Shown here piece after piece: positions 33,643-42,210 of a stretch of 64,000 nt of DNA (its first letter is position 1; each line of letters starts with the position of its first letter). The DNA lies in the NCBI GenBank assembly GCA_002441125.1, contig DJVI01000008.1, positions 1 through 64,000 of the forward strand, read 5' to 3'. Position numbers and translations under genes: made by a program. The notes under the pieces were generated by a model. That model was not told the origin of the DNA, searched no databases, and saw only the letters and a program-made list of their open reading frames with translations. Source of the stretch: Caldifarciminota bacterium UBA6260. GTDB taxonomy: Bacteria; Hydrothermota; 32-111.

Positions 33643-34666
33643 CTATTTCTCCTTCCTTAAAAATTTTTAATTTTTCTTTTGCTTCTTCAAGGTATGGATT
33701 TATCTCCAAAGCTCTTTTCCAATTTTCAATCGCTTCATCATTCTTTTTCAGAGAGTGCAAAGAGTTACCTAAAAAGAGATACGCTTCTGAAAAATCTGGG
33801 TTAAGATCAATAGCTTTTTTAAAATTTTCAGCAGCGAGTTCAAACTGGTTGTTTGAAAGGTACATTAAACCAAGGTTGTTATAAACTTCAGCAAAATCAG
33901 GGAATATCTCCAAAGCTTTTCTGAAATATTCTTCAGCTTTTTGTTGGTTACCAAGTTTCATATATGTCTGGGCTATATTGTTGTATATTTCAGGTGATGA
34001 AGAATCCATTTCAAGAGCTTTTATAAAGTAGTTTAACGCTGAAGTGAAAATACCTCTATAGAAAAGAAGAAGCCCTCTTTCATTATAAATTTTTGCCTGC
34101 ATCATTGCAAACTCTATCTCTCTCTTTTTCGAAAGGTTTTCCTCATATTCAACAATCTTCATTACTGTTTCAGAAAATTTTGCTATATTTGAAAGTAACG
34201 AGTCCATCCTTCCAGCCAAAAGTTCATTCTTTTCGTTAAAATTTGTTATCAGGTTTTTTAAATTCTCTTTTTCTTCAGAGATAATCTTTGAAATATTCTC
34301 TAAATTGTTTGATATATTTTCAATTTTAGATTCTAAAGTCATTGCCTGTTCTTTGGAATTATCTGAGCTTATTTTGATAATTTCCTTCATCTCTGGGAGA
34401 ATCGATATAGTTTCATTGATAGCTTCAAACCTTAGTAAGGTATCCTTTAAATTGTTTATAATAGATTCACTTGAGTATTTGCTTTGTTTTAAAAATTCTT
34501 TAAGATCTTCATCGATTTTATCAAAATCTTGATTTTTTTGTTCTTCTATTTTAGGTTTTTCATTTCCAACATTGTTTGGAGAATTATTTTCTTCTTTAAT
34601 CTGTTCTTTCTTTTCTTCTTGGTTCTGTCCTTCGACAGGATTTTGATTCTGAAGATTCTCTTCCAT
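33635..34666 (-). CDS. Coiled-coil and TPR protein
   Basis: A 343-residue cytoplasmic protein in three parts. Residues 1-50 are disordered and rich in Asn, Gln, Glu and Lys. Residues 50-195 are a helical coiled coil with heptad patterns (EQAMTLESKIENISNNLENIS). From about residue 195 to the end are four or five TPR repeats, clear in AEVYNNLGLMYLSNNQFELA and AYLFLGNSLHSLKKNDEA. TPRs bind other proteins. The coiled coil suggests it forms oligomers. It lies 12 bases downstream of the giant TPR gene. The partner is unknown; the 1262-residue TPR protein is a good candidate. Confidence 0.82.
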   Translation of the reverse strand: MEENLQNQNPVEGQNQEEKKEQIKEENNSPNNVGNEKPKIEEQKNQDFDKIDEDLKEFLKQSKYSSESIINNLKDTLLRFEAINETISILPEMKEIIKISSDNSKEQAMTLESKIENISNNLENISKIISEEKENLKNLITNFNEKNELLAGRMDSLLSNIAKFSETVMKIVEYEENLSKKREIEFAMMQAKIYNERGLLLFYRGIFTSALNYFIKALEMDSSSPEIYNNIAQTYMKLGNQQKAEEYFRKALEIFPDFAEVYNNLGLMYLSNNQFELAAENFKKAIDLNPDFSEAYLFLGNSLHSLKKNDEAIENWKRALEINPYLEEAKEKLKIFKEGEIDV

Positions 34667-34678
34667 ATATACTCCTTT

Positions 34679-37600
34679 TTAAATTATAATCCTATAATCT
34701 GAAAAGAGATTCCTATAATATTTTGTTTTTGTGAATTCCGAAGCGAAACTTGTATCATGTATTTTGCTTCTCAACATTCCCTCAATTTCACCATAGTATC
34801 CAAGCTTTTTCATAAGATTAATAAGATGATTTAAATGTTTTTTTTCAGAGGAATCTCTTAATTTTGATGCTATTTCAAGTGCATAGGTTATGTTGCCAAT
34901 TTTTTCATAGTTCTGTGAGAGTAAGTAAATTCTTTCAAAATCTAAATTTTTATCATTGAACTTTCTGTTCAAAATGTTAATTGATTCAAAGTATCTCTGT
35001 TGTTTATAAAGATTTAAAGCGTAATCCAATATCATTTTTTCATCGTTTGTAAGGCCATTTTTAAACATCTTTTCAATCTTAGCACCTTTCTTACTCTTTT
35101 CCTCTTCATAGATTTGAAAGATTATTTCATAGAAGAGATCAATATTCAAATTTTTAATAAAAGATAATATCTCTTCTTTCTTTTCATTGTTCCCAAGATT
35201 TTTAAAAGCTTGCGCTAATAGAATACCATATCTTATCTTTTCATCATCTTTTGTAGTTTTTTCATAAATTTCCATAGTGAGTTCTATAAGTTTATCGAAT
35301 TTTTTGAGATCGTAATATATATGAGAAAGGAGTGATACAATTTTTTGATTCTTTGGATCTCTGCTTATAATTAAGTTTGCTTTTTCGGTAATTTTTTCAT
35401 ACACATCAATATCTGAAGTCAGATAGAGAAAATTCAACCAGTTTGATGCATTTTCGAAATCATCCTTTTCATAATATAGGTCTACAAGGAAAAGTTGTAT
35501 TTCAACATCTTTGTTTTCAAGGTCTAATATTCTATCTATTATCTCGTCGATATACTTTTTGTTGATTTTTATTATTTTTGAATAAAGTTCAACAGCATCT
35601 TTAATCTTATTTGCTTTAAGGTATGAATCTGCAAGTGAAATAAGTAAAAAAGTGTTATTTGGTTCATTGATAAGCATCTCTTTGTAAAAACTTATAACAT
35701 TTTCTGTTTCAGCTGGGTTTATCAATTCTATCTGCCTTAAAAGTGTTATTGCCTGCATATAGTTATGCATATCTTTATATACCTGTGCGAGAGAAAATCT
35801 TGGATCAACTTCATCAGGTTGTTGGTTTATAATGAATTGCAACTGGGAAACGACCTTTTCCTTCAATCCTGTTTCAATTGACATTGCGTTGTAAAGGTAA
35901 TCTGATGCGAGTTTGAAGAGCCCTTTCTTTGAATAAAAAACTCCGGTTGCATAAAGCATTTCTCCGTTTTCAGATTCTTTTTCAATGTAATTGGACATAA
36001 GGCTAATTATCGAGTCGAGATATGAGTTGTCCATCTCATAAGTTTCATACATCTTTGAAATGCCTTTCTCATACTGGGCTGTTTCAAAATAAAGAGTACC
36101 GAGTGAAAAATTCAGTTTAGGATTGTTGCTAATATTTTCATTCCATTTTTCAAGTTCGGATATTACAATATTTATCTGGTTCTGATCGATTTTTACAATT
36201 TCAAACATTTCATCTATAGCGAGATCAATATTTTTGTTAAGATAGTACGCTAAAGAAAGTGTGTAATGTATTCTCAGAGAGAATGGGTCATATTTTAAAA
36301 GATCTTTTAAGATTGAAAGAGAAATTTCATTTAAAGATTTATCAAGAATTATCGCTTGGTAAAGAAGTGTAGCAGCATCGTTTACCATTCCCTTATTCGC
36401 GTAAGCTTTCCCAATATAAAATTTAATTTTGCCTACCTTCTGTTGATCAAGTTTTGATGATAAATTTTCAACCTCCTTAATTATTTTTTCATAAAAACCC
36501 ATCTCATCAAGTATCTCAGCGATACTTTCAACTATCGAAACATTTTCAGGATTATTTTTGTTAAGGATGTATAGATTATCAAGTATGTGTCCCAATTTGC
36601 TTTTATCTTTTTTAAGTTTTATCAAAGATTCGTATGCTTTTTTAAAATCCTTTTTGTTAAGGAAAAGATTAAATTCAAATTCAGCTACAAGTTCATTCTC
36701 TGGATAAAAATCTTTTATCCTTTCAAGAAGTTCAAGTAGATCATCTTCTTTTTCAGGATAATTTTCAAACATATCTTTTAACATTCCCAAAGAAAACTCA
36801 AGGTCTGAAGCCAAGTATGATATTTCGCATAATGAAAAATCGTAAAGGAATGGGTCAAACTTTCTTCTTTCAAGGTTTTTCAATATTTTTAAAACTATTG
36901 ATGCAATATCTTTATCCTTCTTTGCAGCATTGTAAAATTGTGGTATTATTATGTAGAATGTTTCTGGGTTTGTTTTGAGTGTTTCAAGTATCATAATTTC
37001 TGATTCTTTTATCTTTCCCAATTTAATAAGAGCTATACATAAATTCAATTTTACTTCTAAGTCGGAGCTGTTTTTTTCGTATATAATCTGGAGATATTTT
37101 TTCGCAGTAGATATATACTCATCTTTGTTTATTGAGATAAGATAATCGCACAACTTTTTTAATTTATCAACCTCTCCTTTATCAAGGAAAATTTGGCATA
37201 ATGTTTCAAGAGCATCTATATTTTCTGGATCCTTATCAAGTATTTTGTTAGCTAATTTTTCAACATCGAATGTATAAGAGTTGTTTTTTAAATAAACATT
37301 TTTTATTATTTTTGCTGCTTCTTTGAATTCTTCATTTTCTGAAAATATTTTTGCTTTCAGTAAGTATATATCCTCATTTGATAGGTTTGATTGTTCAACT
37401 CTATTTATTACACCAAGGATAAAATCTTTCTCTTCATTCTTCAACTCGTAGATTTTTTCAAGGTTTGTGAAAACTTTTGAAATATCTTTTTTAAGAAGAA
37501 GAATTTCAACCAAAAGTTTGTATCCTTCAACAAAATCTGGTGCATTCTGGATTATCTGGTAAGTTTTTCTGACTATTTCGTCTGTAACTTCGTTCTTTTC

Positions 37601-38467
37601 CTTTATAATTTCATAAATTATGTCAAGTGCTTTTTTATAATCTTTTTTTTCTATAGCTAAATCAACTATTGAATATTTGCTCGATTCAGATATTTCTTTT
37701 GTATCAGTAATATTTTCCTCAATCTTGTTAGATATATCAGTTTTTAATTTGGGATCTATAGAGGAAGCTTTCTGAAAATAGTTTATCGCTTTATCTTTGT
37801 CGTTTATAAGAATATATAGATCACCTATAGCGATATATGGCTCAGGATTTCCATAAGTTGTTTTTGCTACATTTAAATACTCTGAAAGAATAAAATCTCT
37901 ATCTTTAACCTGAGTTCTAAAAAGCATTTCAAGAATAGGTTTCGCTTCTTTAAAACTTTTATTGTATAGGTAAAGAATCCCCATAGCTAAGCATATCTCT
38001 ATATCCTTTTTATTATATTGATCAACAGTTTTAGTATTTTTAACATTCAGATACAATTTTTCAAAATAAGCGAAAAGATTTTTTATTTCATCGGAAGAGA
38101 GTGTATCAAAAATTTTTTTTAATGACTCAAAATCTCTTTTTTTGATATACATTTCTATAAGAACAGATGCTGTTTGATCCTTCTGTGAAGTTGCTCTGTA
38201 ATGTATATCTTCACCAAAATTTATTATTTTGTTTATCTCTTCTGGTAAAATGTAATAGGAACTTCTCAATGTATTTACAGCTTCAGCTATTTTCCCCATT
38301 TCAAACTGTGTTTTGGAGAGTTCAAGCAGTATAAGAAAGTCAGATTTAGAATTCTTGATGCTCTTTTTTAAAAGTTGTTCAGCTTTATCATGTTTCCCTT
38401 CAATCCTCAACTTACTGCTTCTTTCAATAATTTTATTAGGATCACCTGAAGAAAAAAGATCTAACAT
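34679..38467 (-). CDS. Very large TPR-repeat scaffold protein
   Basis: A 1262-residue protein without signal peptide, made almost entirely of helical TPR-like repeats. Examples are EPYIAIGDLYILINDKDKAI near residue 210 and NTFLLISLADSYLKANKIKDA near 930. About 25-30 helix pairs can be sensed. Long TPR solenoids act as scaffolds for large complexes. It is the first gene of the operon leading to pyrRBC and the cyclase, with its own promoter and an AAGGAGGA site. I cannot name the complex. It has no enzymatic domain that I can see. Confidence 0.82.
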   Translation of the reverse strand: MLDLFSSGDPNKIIERSSKLRIEGKHDKAEQLLKKSIKNSKSDFLILLELSKTQFEMGKIAEAVNTLRSSYYILPEEINKIINFGEDIHYRATSQKDQTASVLIEMYIKKRDFESLKKIFDTLSSDEIKNLFAYFEKLYLNVKNTKTVDQYNKKDIEICLAMGILYLYNKSFKEAKPILEMLFRTQVKDRDFILSEYLNVAKTTYGNPEPYIAIGDLYILINDKDKAINYFQKASSIDPKLKTDISNKIEENITDTKEISESSKYSIVDLAIEKKDYKKALDIIYEIIKEKNEVTDEIVRKTYQIIQNAPDFVEGYKLLVEILLLKKDISKVFTNLEKIYELKNEEKDFILGVINRVEQSNLSNEDIYLLKAKIFSENEEFKEAAKIIKNVYLKNNSYTFDVEKLANKILDKDPENIDALETLCQIFLDKGEVDKLKKLCDYLISINKDEYISTAKKYLQIIYEKNSSDLEVKLNLCIALIKLGKIKESEIMILETLKTNPETFYIIIPQFYNAAKKDKDIASIVLKILKNLERRKFDPFLYDFSLCEISYLASDLEFSLGMLKDMFENYPEKEDDLLELLERIKDFYPENELVAEFEFNLFLNKKDFKKAYESLIKLKKDKSKLGHILDNLYILNKNNPENVSIVESIAEILDEMGFYEKIIKEVENLSSKLDQQKVGKIKFYIGKAYANKGMVNDAATLLYQAIILDKSLNEISLSILKDLLKYDPFSLRIHYTLSLAYYLNKNIDLAIDEMFEIVKIDQNQINIVISELEKWNENISNNPKLNFSLGTLYFETAQYEKGISKMYETYEMDNSYLDSIISLMSNYIEKESENGEMLYATGVFYSKKGLFKLASDYLYNAMSIETGLKEKVVSQLQFIINQQPDEVDPRFSLAQVYKDMHNYMQAITLLRQIELINPAETENVISFYKEMLINEPNNTFLLISLADSYLKANKIKDAVELYSKIIKINKKYIDEIIDRILDLENKDVEIQLFLVDLYYEKDDFENASNWLNFLYLTSDIDVYEKITEKANLIISRDPKNQKIVSLLSHIYYDLKKFDKLIELTMEIYEKTTKDDEKIRYGILLAQAFKNLGNNEKKEEILSFIKNLNIDLFYEIIFQIYEEEKSKKGAKIEKMFKNGLTNDEKMILDYALNLYKQQRYFESINILNRKFNDKNLDFERIYLLSQNYEKIGNITYALEIASKLRDSSEKKHLNHLINLMKKLGYYGEIEGMLRSKIHDTSFASEFTKTKYYRNLFSDYRIII

Positions 38468-38498
38468 TTATCCTCCTTAAAGATTCCCATATTCTTTT

Positions 38499-38526
38499 AT
38501 TTTATATATATACAAAAAAATGTCAA
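38499..38526 (-). promoter_or_regulatory. Promoter of the TPR-pyr-cyclase operon
   Basis: On the minus strand, TTGACA (38526-38521), 16 bases, TAAAAT (38504-38499). The start near 38492 gives a leader of about 25 bases with AAGGAGGA (38478-38471) before the ATG at 38467. No other promoter or terminator is evident in the small gaps down to 27897. Confidence 0.7.
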
Positions 38527-38547
38527 TTATTAAATAAATAATTATAC

Positions 38548-38575
38548 TTGTTTTTTTTAAGAATTTTAATAGAAT
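38548..38575 (+). promoter_or_regulatory. Weak candidate promoter for the 38598 gene
   Basis: TTGTTT (38548-38553), 16 bases, TAGAAT (38570-38575). It is followed by AAGGGGA and the ATG at 38598. The -35 box is poor. It diverges from the TPR operon promoter. Confidence 0.4.
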
Positions 38576-38597
38576 ACTTCTTATAAAAAGGGGACTT

Positions 38598-39650
38598 ATG
38601 AAAAAATTTTTAACTTTACTTATTATTTTTATAAACTCAAGTTTAATCTTTCCAGAAGAAAAATTTTATAGATTTTTGGAATTCGATTTTATTGGAAGGA
38701 TTGAATTGATGGAGAAGATAACAAAATCTGAGTTTGGAAAGATAGAAAGTTTTAAAGTATATTTTGATAGTAAGAAGAGAGAAGAGAGAATAGAAATATG
38801 TTTTAAAGGTGAAAAAACTGAAAAGGATATTTTTAACTCAGGTTTTCCTGTTTCAACTATAGAAATATCTTATAGTGACACATTTCTAAAAAGTGAAAAT
38901 GAAAGTTTGTATGCACAAAAAACAGTTTATAATTTTTTGAACAGAAAAGGAGAAACTGTTAAGATTTTTAATGGTGCAGAAAGGATGGTTTTTATTTCCT
39001 TTAACAAAAAGAAAGATTTTGAAAATGTTGTATCATATCTTGAAAATGGGAGTGGTAAGAAAGTATTTTTTCCAGATTCTGTTTTGTTTAAAATAACTTC
39101 TATCTATAAAGGTAAAAATTCAAAAAGATGGGAAACTTACTTTTATGGATTTGATGAGAATGGTAAAATGATACCTACATATAATATCTTAGGATTTGAA
39201 AAAGTAGTTAGGAATGAAAGTTCGGATAATATTTTGGATTCTTTAAAATTATATAAAAAGGATGATTATCTTGTTTTAAATAGTGAAATAATTTTTGATG
39301 GATCATATAGAGAGATTAAAAATTTGAAACTTAAAAAAGATGAAAAAGGTAACTTGCAAAAATTTTATGAGATAATATTTTTTGATGAGATAGGATACGA
39401 GTTTAAAAAAATTTTTCTTGATTCTCTTTTAAAACCTGTTGATATGGATTCAAACTTCGCGATAAGAATTATGAAAAGAAATGATAATTTTACATTGGAC
39501 AGAGTTGAATATTTTTCTGCTAATCAGCTTTTAAAAGCAAAAATGCCACCTTCGATAAAATATGAGGGTTATCCATTGTTTAAAATTCTGACGAAAAAAT
39601 TCGTATACGATAAAGATTATAACCTTTTGGGAGTTGAAAAGATAGAATGA
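38598..39650 (+). CDS. Exported protein of unknown function
   Basis: A 350-residue protein with an N-terminal signal peptide (MKKFLTLLIIFINSSLIFP). The mature part is rich in Lys, Phe, Glu and Asp, with beta-strand-like alternation and no recognised domain. Two segments (around residues 55-200 and 215-345) each have patterns like FDENGKM or DYNLLGVEK, resembling antiparallel hairpin repeats. It has no type IX sorting domain, so it is probably periplasmic. It overlaps the following glycosyltransferase gene by 4 bases (ATGA), which suggests a role near glycan or envelope building. The function is not known. Confidence 0.62.
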   Translation: MKKFLTLLIIFINSSLIFPEEKFYRFLEFDFIGRIELMEKITKSEFGKIESFKVYFDSKKREERIEICFKGEKTEKDIFNSGFPVSTIEISYSDTFLKSENESLYAQKTVYNFLNRKGETVKIFNGAERMVFISFNKKKDFENVVSYLENGSGKKVFFPDSVLFKITSIYKGKNSKRWETYFYGFDENGKMIPTYNILGFEKVVRNESSDNILDSLKLYKKDDYLVLNSEIIFDGSYREIKNLKLKKDEKGNLQKFYEIIFFDEIGYEFKKIFLDSLLKPVDMDSNFAIRIMKRNDNFTLDRVEYFSANQLLKAKMPPSIKYEGYPLFKILTKKFVYDKDYNLLGVEKIE

Positions 39651-40747
39651 ATATATTAATAGTAAACTGGAGAGATTTAAAAAATCCTCTATATGGTGGT
39701 GCGGAGATACATATTACAAAGATAGCCCAGCATCTTGCTTTGAAACATAATGTGATTTTTTTAACATCTAAATATAAAGGTGCAAAAGATGAAGTTGAAA
39801 AAAAAGTTAAGTACATTCATATAGGGAACGAGTACCTTTTCAACTTTTCAGTTTTTTTTAATATAAAAAAGTTGGTACAAGAATATAAAATAGATCTTAT
39901 AATAGAAGATATAAACAAAGTTCCATTCTTTACTCCGCTTTTTGTTAAAGTACCAGTTCTTGTTGTTATCCCACATATTTTTGGAAAAACGATTTTTAAG
40001 CAGACAAACCCGATATTCGGTCTATATGTTTACCTTTTCGAAAAACCTTTAAAGAATGTTTACAAGAACTCATTTTTTGAAGTTATATCTAACTCAACAA
40101 AAGAAGATCTTATCAGGAGGGGAATAGATAAAGAAAAGATTAAAGTTATAGAATGTGGTATAGATAAAAGATTTTTTGAATACAATTATAAAAAAAAGGA
40201 AAATCCTCAAATCTGTTATGTTGGGAGATTGAAAAAATACAAATCTGTTCACCATCTTATAGAAGCTTTCAAAAAAGTTAAAGAAAAAAGTAAAGACTCT
40301 ATTCTTTATATAGTTGGAACAGGTGATTACGAAAAAAAATTAAAAAATTTAGTGAAAAAACTAAAAATTGAAAAAGATGTAATTTTCACGGGTTATGTTT
40401 CAGAGGAAGAGAAAATAAAAATATTACAGGAGAGTTGGATATCTGTTTATCCATCATATATTGAAGGTTGGGGGATAGTTAACATAGAGGCGAACGCTTT
40501 GAAAACTCCGGTTATCTCATCAAATGTTATGGGACTTAAAGATTCTGTTAAAGATGGTTTTTCAGGTTTACTTTATGAGTATGGAAATATAGATCAACTT
40601 GCTGAAAAAATTTTATTCCTTTTAGAGAATAAAAAAGAACTTGAAAGGATGAGCGAAAATTCTCTTCTTTGGGCAAAAAATTTTGACTGGGAAAAAACTG
40701 GACAGCTTACTGAAAATTTTATTGAGTATTTTTTAATAAAAAAGTAA
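39647..40747 (+). CDS. Glycosyltransferase family 4 protein
   Basis: A 366-residue GT-B-fold enzyme. The N-terminal acceptor domain starts MNILIVNWRDLKNPLYGGAE (glycine-rich loop, residues 1-20). The C-terminal nucleotide-sugar domain has ICYVGRLKKYKSVHHLIEAF near residue 187, GTGDYEKKL near 224 and the E-x7-E motif in EGWGIVNIEAN near 272-282. It transfers a sugar from an activated donor, probably to a lipid-linked surface glycan at the inner side of the membrane. Donor and acceptor are unknown. It is translationally coupled to the exported protein upstream and is followed by a separate promoter. Confidence 0.88.
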   Translation: MNILIVNWRDLKNPLYGGAEIHITKIAQHLALKHNVIFLTSKYKGAKDEVEKKVKYIHIGNEYLFNFSVFFNIKKLVQEYKIDLIIEDINKVPFFTPLFVKVPVLVVIPHIFGKTIFKQTNPIFGLYVYLFEKPLKNVYKNSFFEVISNSTKEDLIRRGIDKEKIKVIECGIDKRFFEYNYKKKENPQICYVGRLKKYKSVHHLIEAFKKVKEKSKDSILYIVGTGDYEKKLKNLVKKLKIEKDVIFTGYVSEEEKIKILQESWISVYPSYIEGWGIVNIEANALKTPVISSNVMGLKDSVKDGFSGLLYEYGNIDQLAEKILFLLENKKELERMSENSLLWAKNFDWEKTGQLTENFIEYFLIKK

Positions 40748-40756
40748 GTACCACTA

Positions 40757-40785
40757 TTGACATAATATAGATAATTAATTAAACT
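40757..40785 (+). promoter_or_regulatory. Promoter of the T9SS cargo/sortase/glycan series
   Basis: TTGACA (40757-40762), a 17-base spacer and TAAACT (40780-40785). The ATG at 40792 lies 7 bases after the -10 box and has no Shine-Dalgarno sequence, so the mRNA probably starts at or next to the start codon. Confidence 0.7.
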
Positions 40786-40791
40786 TTTACT

Positions 40792-42210
40792 ATGAAAAAA
40801 ATATTTTTTTTCTTATTTTCCCTATTTGTACAATTCATTTTCGTTTTCTCACAATGGACAAGTCCAGTAAAAATATGGGAATATGGACTTGCATATTTTC
40901 AACCTAACTCATCACATCTTTTTGTAAAAGATACTTTAGGCAATCTTCATCTTGGTTGGTATGATACTTCAAGTGATGTTTACTTTTGTATAAGGAAACA
41001 AAAATATAATGGAAACGAATGGTTGTATGATGGTACCCGTTATGATAAACCTGAAAGTGGAACAGGGTATTATCTTTTATCATGGATGCCAACATTATCT
41101 GTTGATGAAAACGGGAGGTTCCTTTTTTTATGGGAAAGCAGGCAGGATGGAAATTTCAACATAATGGGTAGATATTTTAACGGTTCTCTCCTTTCATCTG
41201 TTTTTCAAGTTTCTTTTACATCTTCTTACTCATGGTTTCCAAAATCATTCTACAGAAATAATAAACACCATTTCATTTACTGCGATGATTCCACAGGTGT
41301 TTTCAACATATATTATGGCTACTTTGATTCGTTAGTTCATACTCCTTCAAATATTACAAATTCTGATGAAAATTGCTTAAATTACGATTTTTATGTTTAT
41401 CCGAATGAAGATATTTCAATTATATATACAAAAAATAGAAATGGATACCAGAACCTTTACAATAAAAGAAGGATATCGAATGTTTGGCAGGATGAAATTT
41501 TAATGTTTGATTTTTCATCCGATGTTTTCTATCCAAATATTATTTCAGATGGACAGAAAGAGTTTGCCGTCTTTACATTGATGTCAAACGGTTTAAGTCA
41601 ACTTTACATTTCAAAATACTCAAGTGGTATCTGGTCAACACCAAAACTTTTGTCCGATGGTAACTGCAATGTTTACTACCCAACAGGTGTTATTTTGAAC
41701 GATAAACTACACCTTTTTTATGTTTCAGACAATTACTTTTACGGTGAACTTTTTGATCTTGTTTACGATATTCAAAAAGATGCAATAGATAGTATAAAAC
41801 TTATCGCCCACCATGATACCTCGTTTATTGTGACACCACAATCTATAGTTGACAATAATGAGAATATACATTTGGTTTATATCCTAAATGACAAAACACC
41901 ACAATCAGAAAATTGGCCTAACAACATCTATTGGACATATTTCCAAAATACAAAAAAATATGATGACAAAAAGGATGATAAAAAACCTTACTCTTTGGCA
42001 AAGTATCAAAAAAAGTTGGTTTTTGATTTTATAAATGTTGGAAATTATTGTATTTCTATATATGATGTGAGTGGGAAAATAGTAGGTAATTTTTCCTGTT
42101 ATTCAAAAAGTTTTACATTGGATTATTCAAATTTCAAATCTGGTATTTACTTTTTAACAGTTAAAGAAGGTGAAAAAAGATGGAAAGAAAAAATCTTCAA
42201 TATAAAGTAG
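40792..42210 (+). CDS. Secreted beta-propeller-like protein with T9SS sorting domain
   Basis: A 472-residue protein with a signal peptide (residues 1-20). The middle has repeated blades around phrases such as GNLHLGWYDT, GRFLFLWESR, HHFIYCDDS and ENIHLVYILND, the pattern of six- or seven-bladed sialidase/BNR-like propellers. No catalytic set was identified. A Lys/Asp-rich linker near residue 395 leads to a type IX sorting domain: CISIYDVSGKIVGNF and SGIYFLTVKEGEKRWKEKIF. It is a probable cargo of the sortase encoded next, whose gene overlaps by 31 bases. Its function at the surface is unknown. Confidence 0.8.
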   Translation: MKKIFFFLFSLFVQFIFVFSQWTSPVKIWEYGLAYFQPNSSHLFVKDTLGNLHLGWYDTSSDVYFCIRKQKYNGNEWLYDGTRYDKPESGTGYYLLSWMPTLSVDENGRFLFLWESRQDGNFNIMGRYFNGSLLSSVFQVSFTSSYSWFPKSFYRNNKHHFIYCDDSTGVFNIYYGYFDSLVHTPSNITNSDENCLNYDFYVYPNEDISIIYTKNRNGYQNLYNKRRISNVWQDEILMFDFSSDVFYPNIISDGQKEFAVFTLMSNGLSQLYISKYSSGIWSTPKLLSDGNCNVYYPTGVILNDKLHLFYVSDNYFYGELFDLVYDIQKDAIDSIKLIAHHDTSFIVTPQSIVDNNENIHLVYILNDKTPQSENWPNNIYWTYFQNTKKYDDKKDDKKPYSLAKYQKKLVFDFINVGNYCISIYDVSGKIVGNFSCYSKSFTLDYSNFKSGIYFLTVKEGEKRWKEKIFNIK

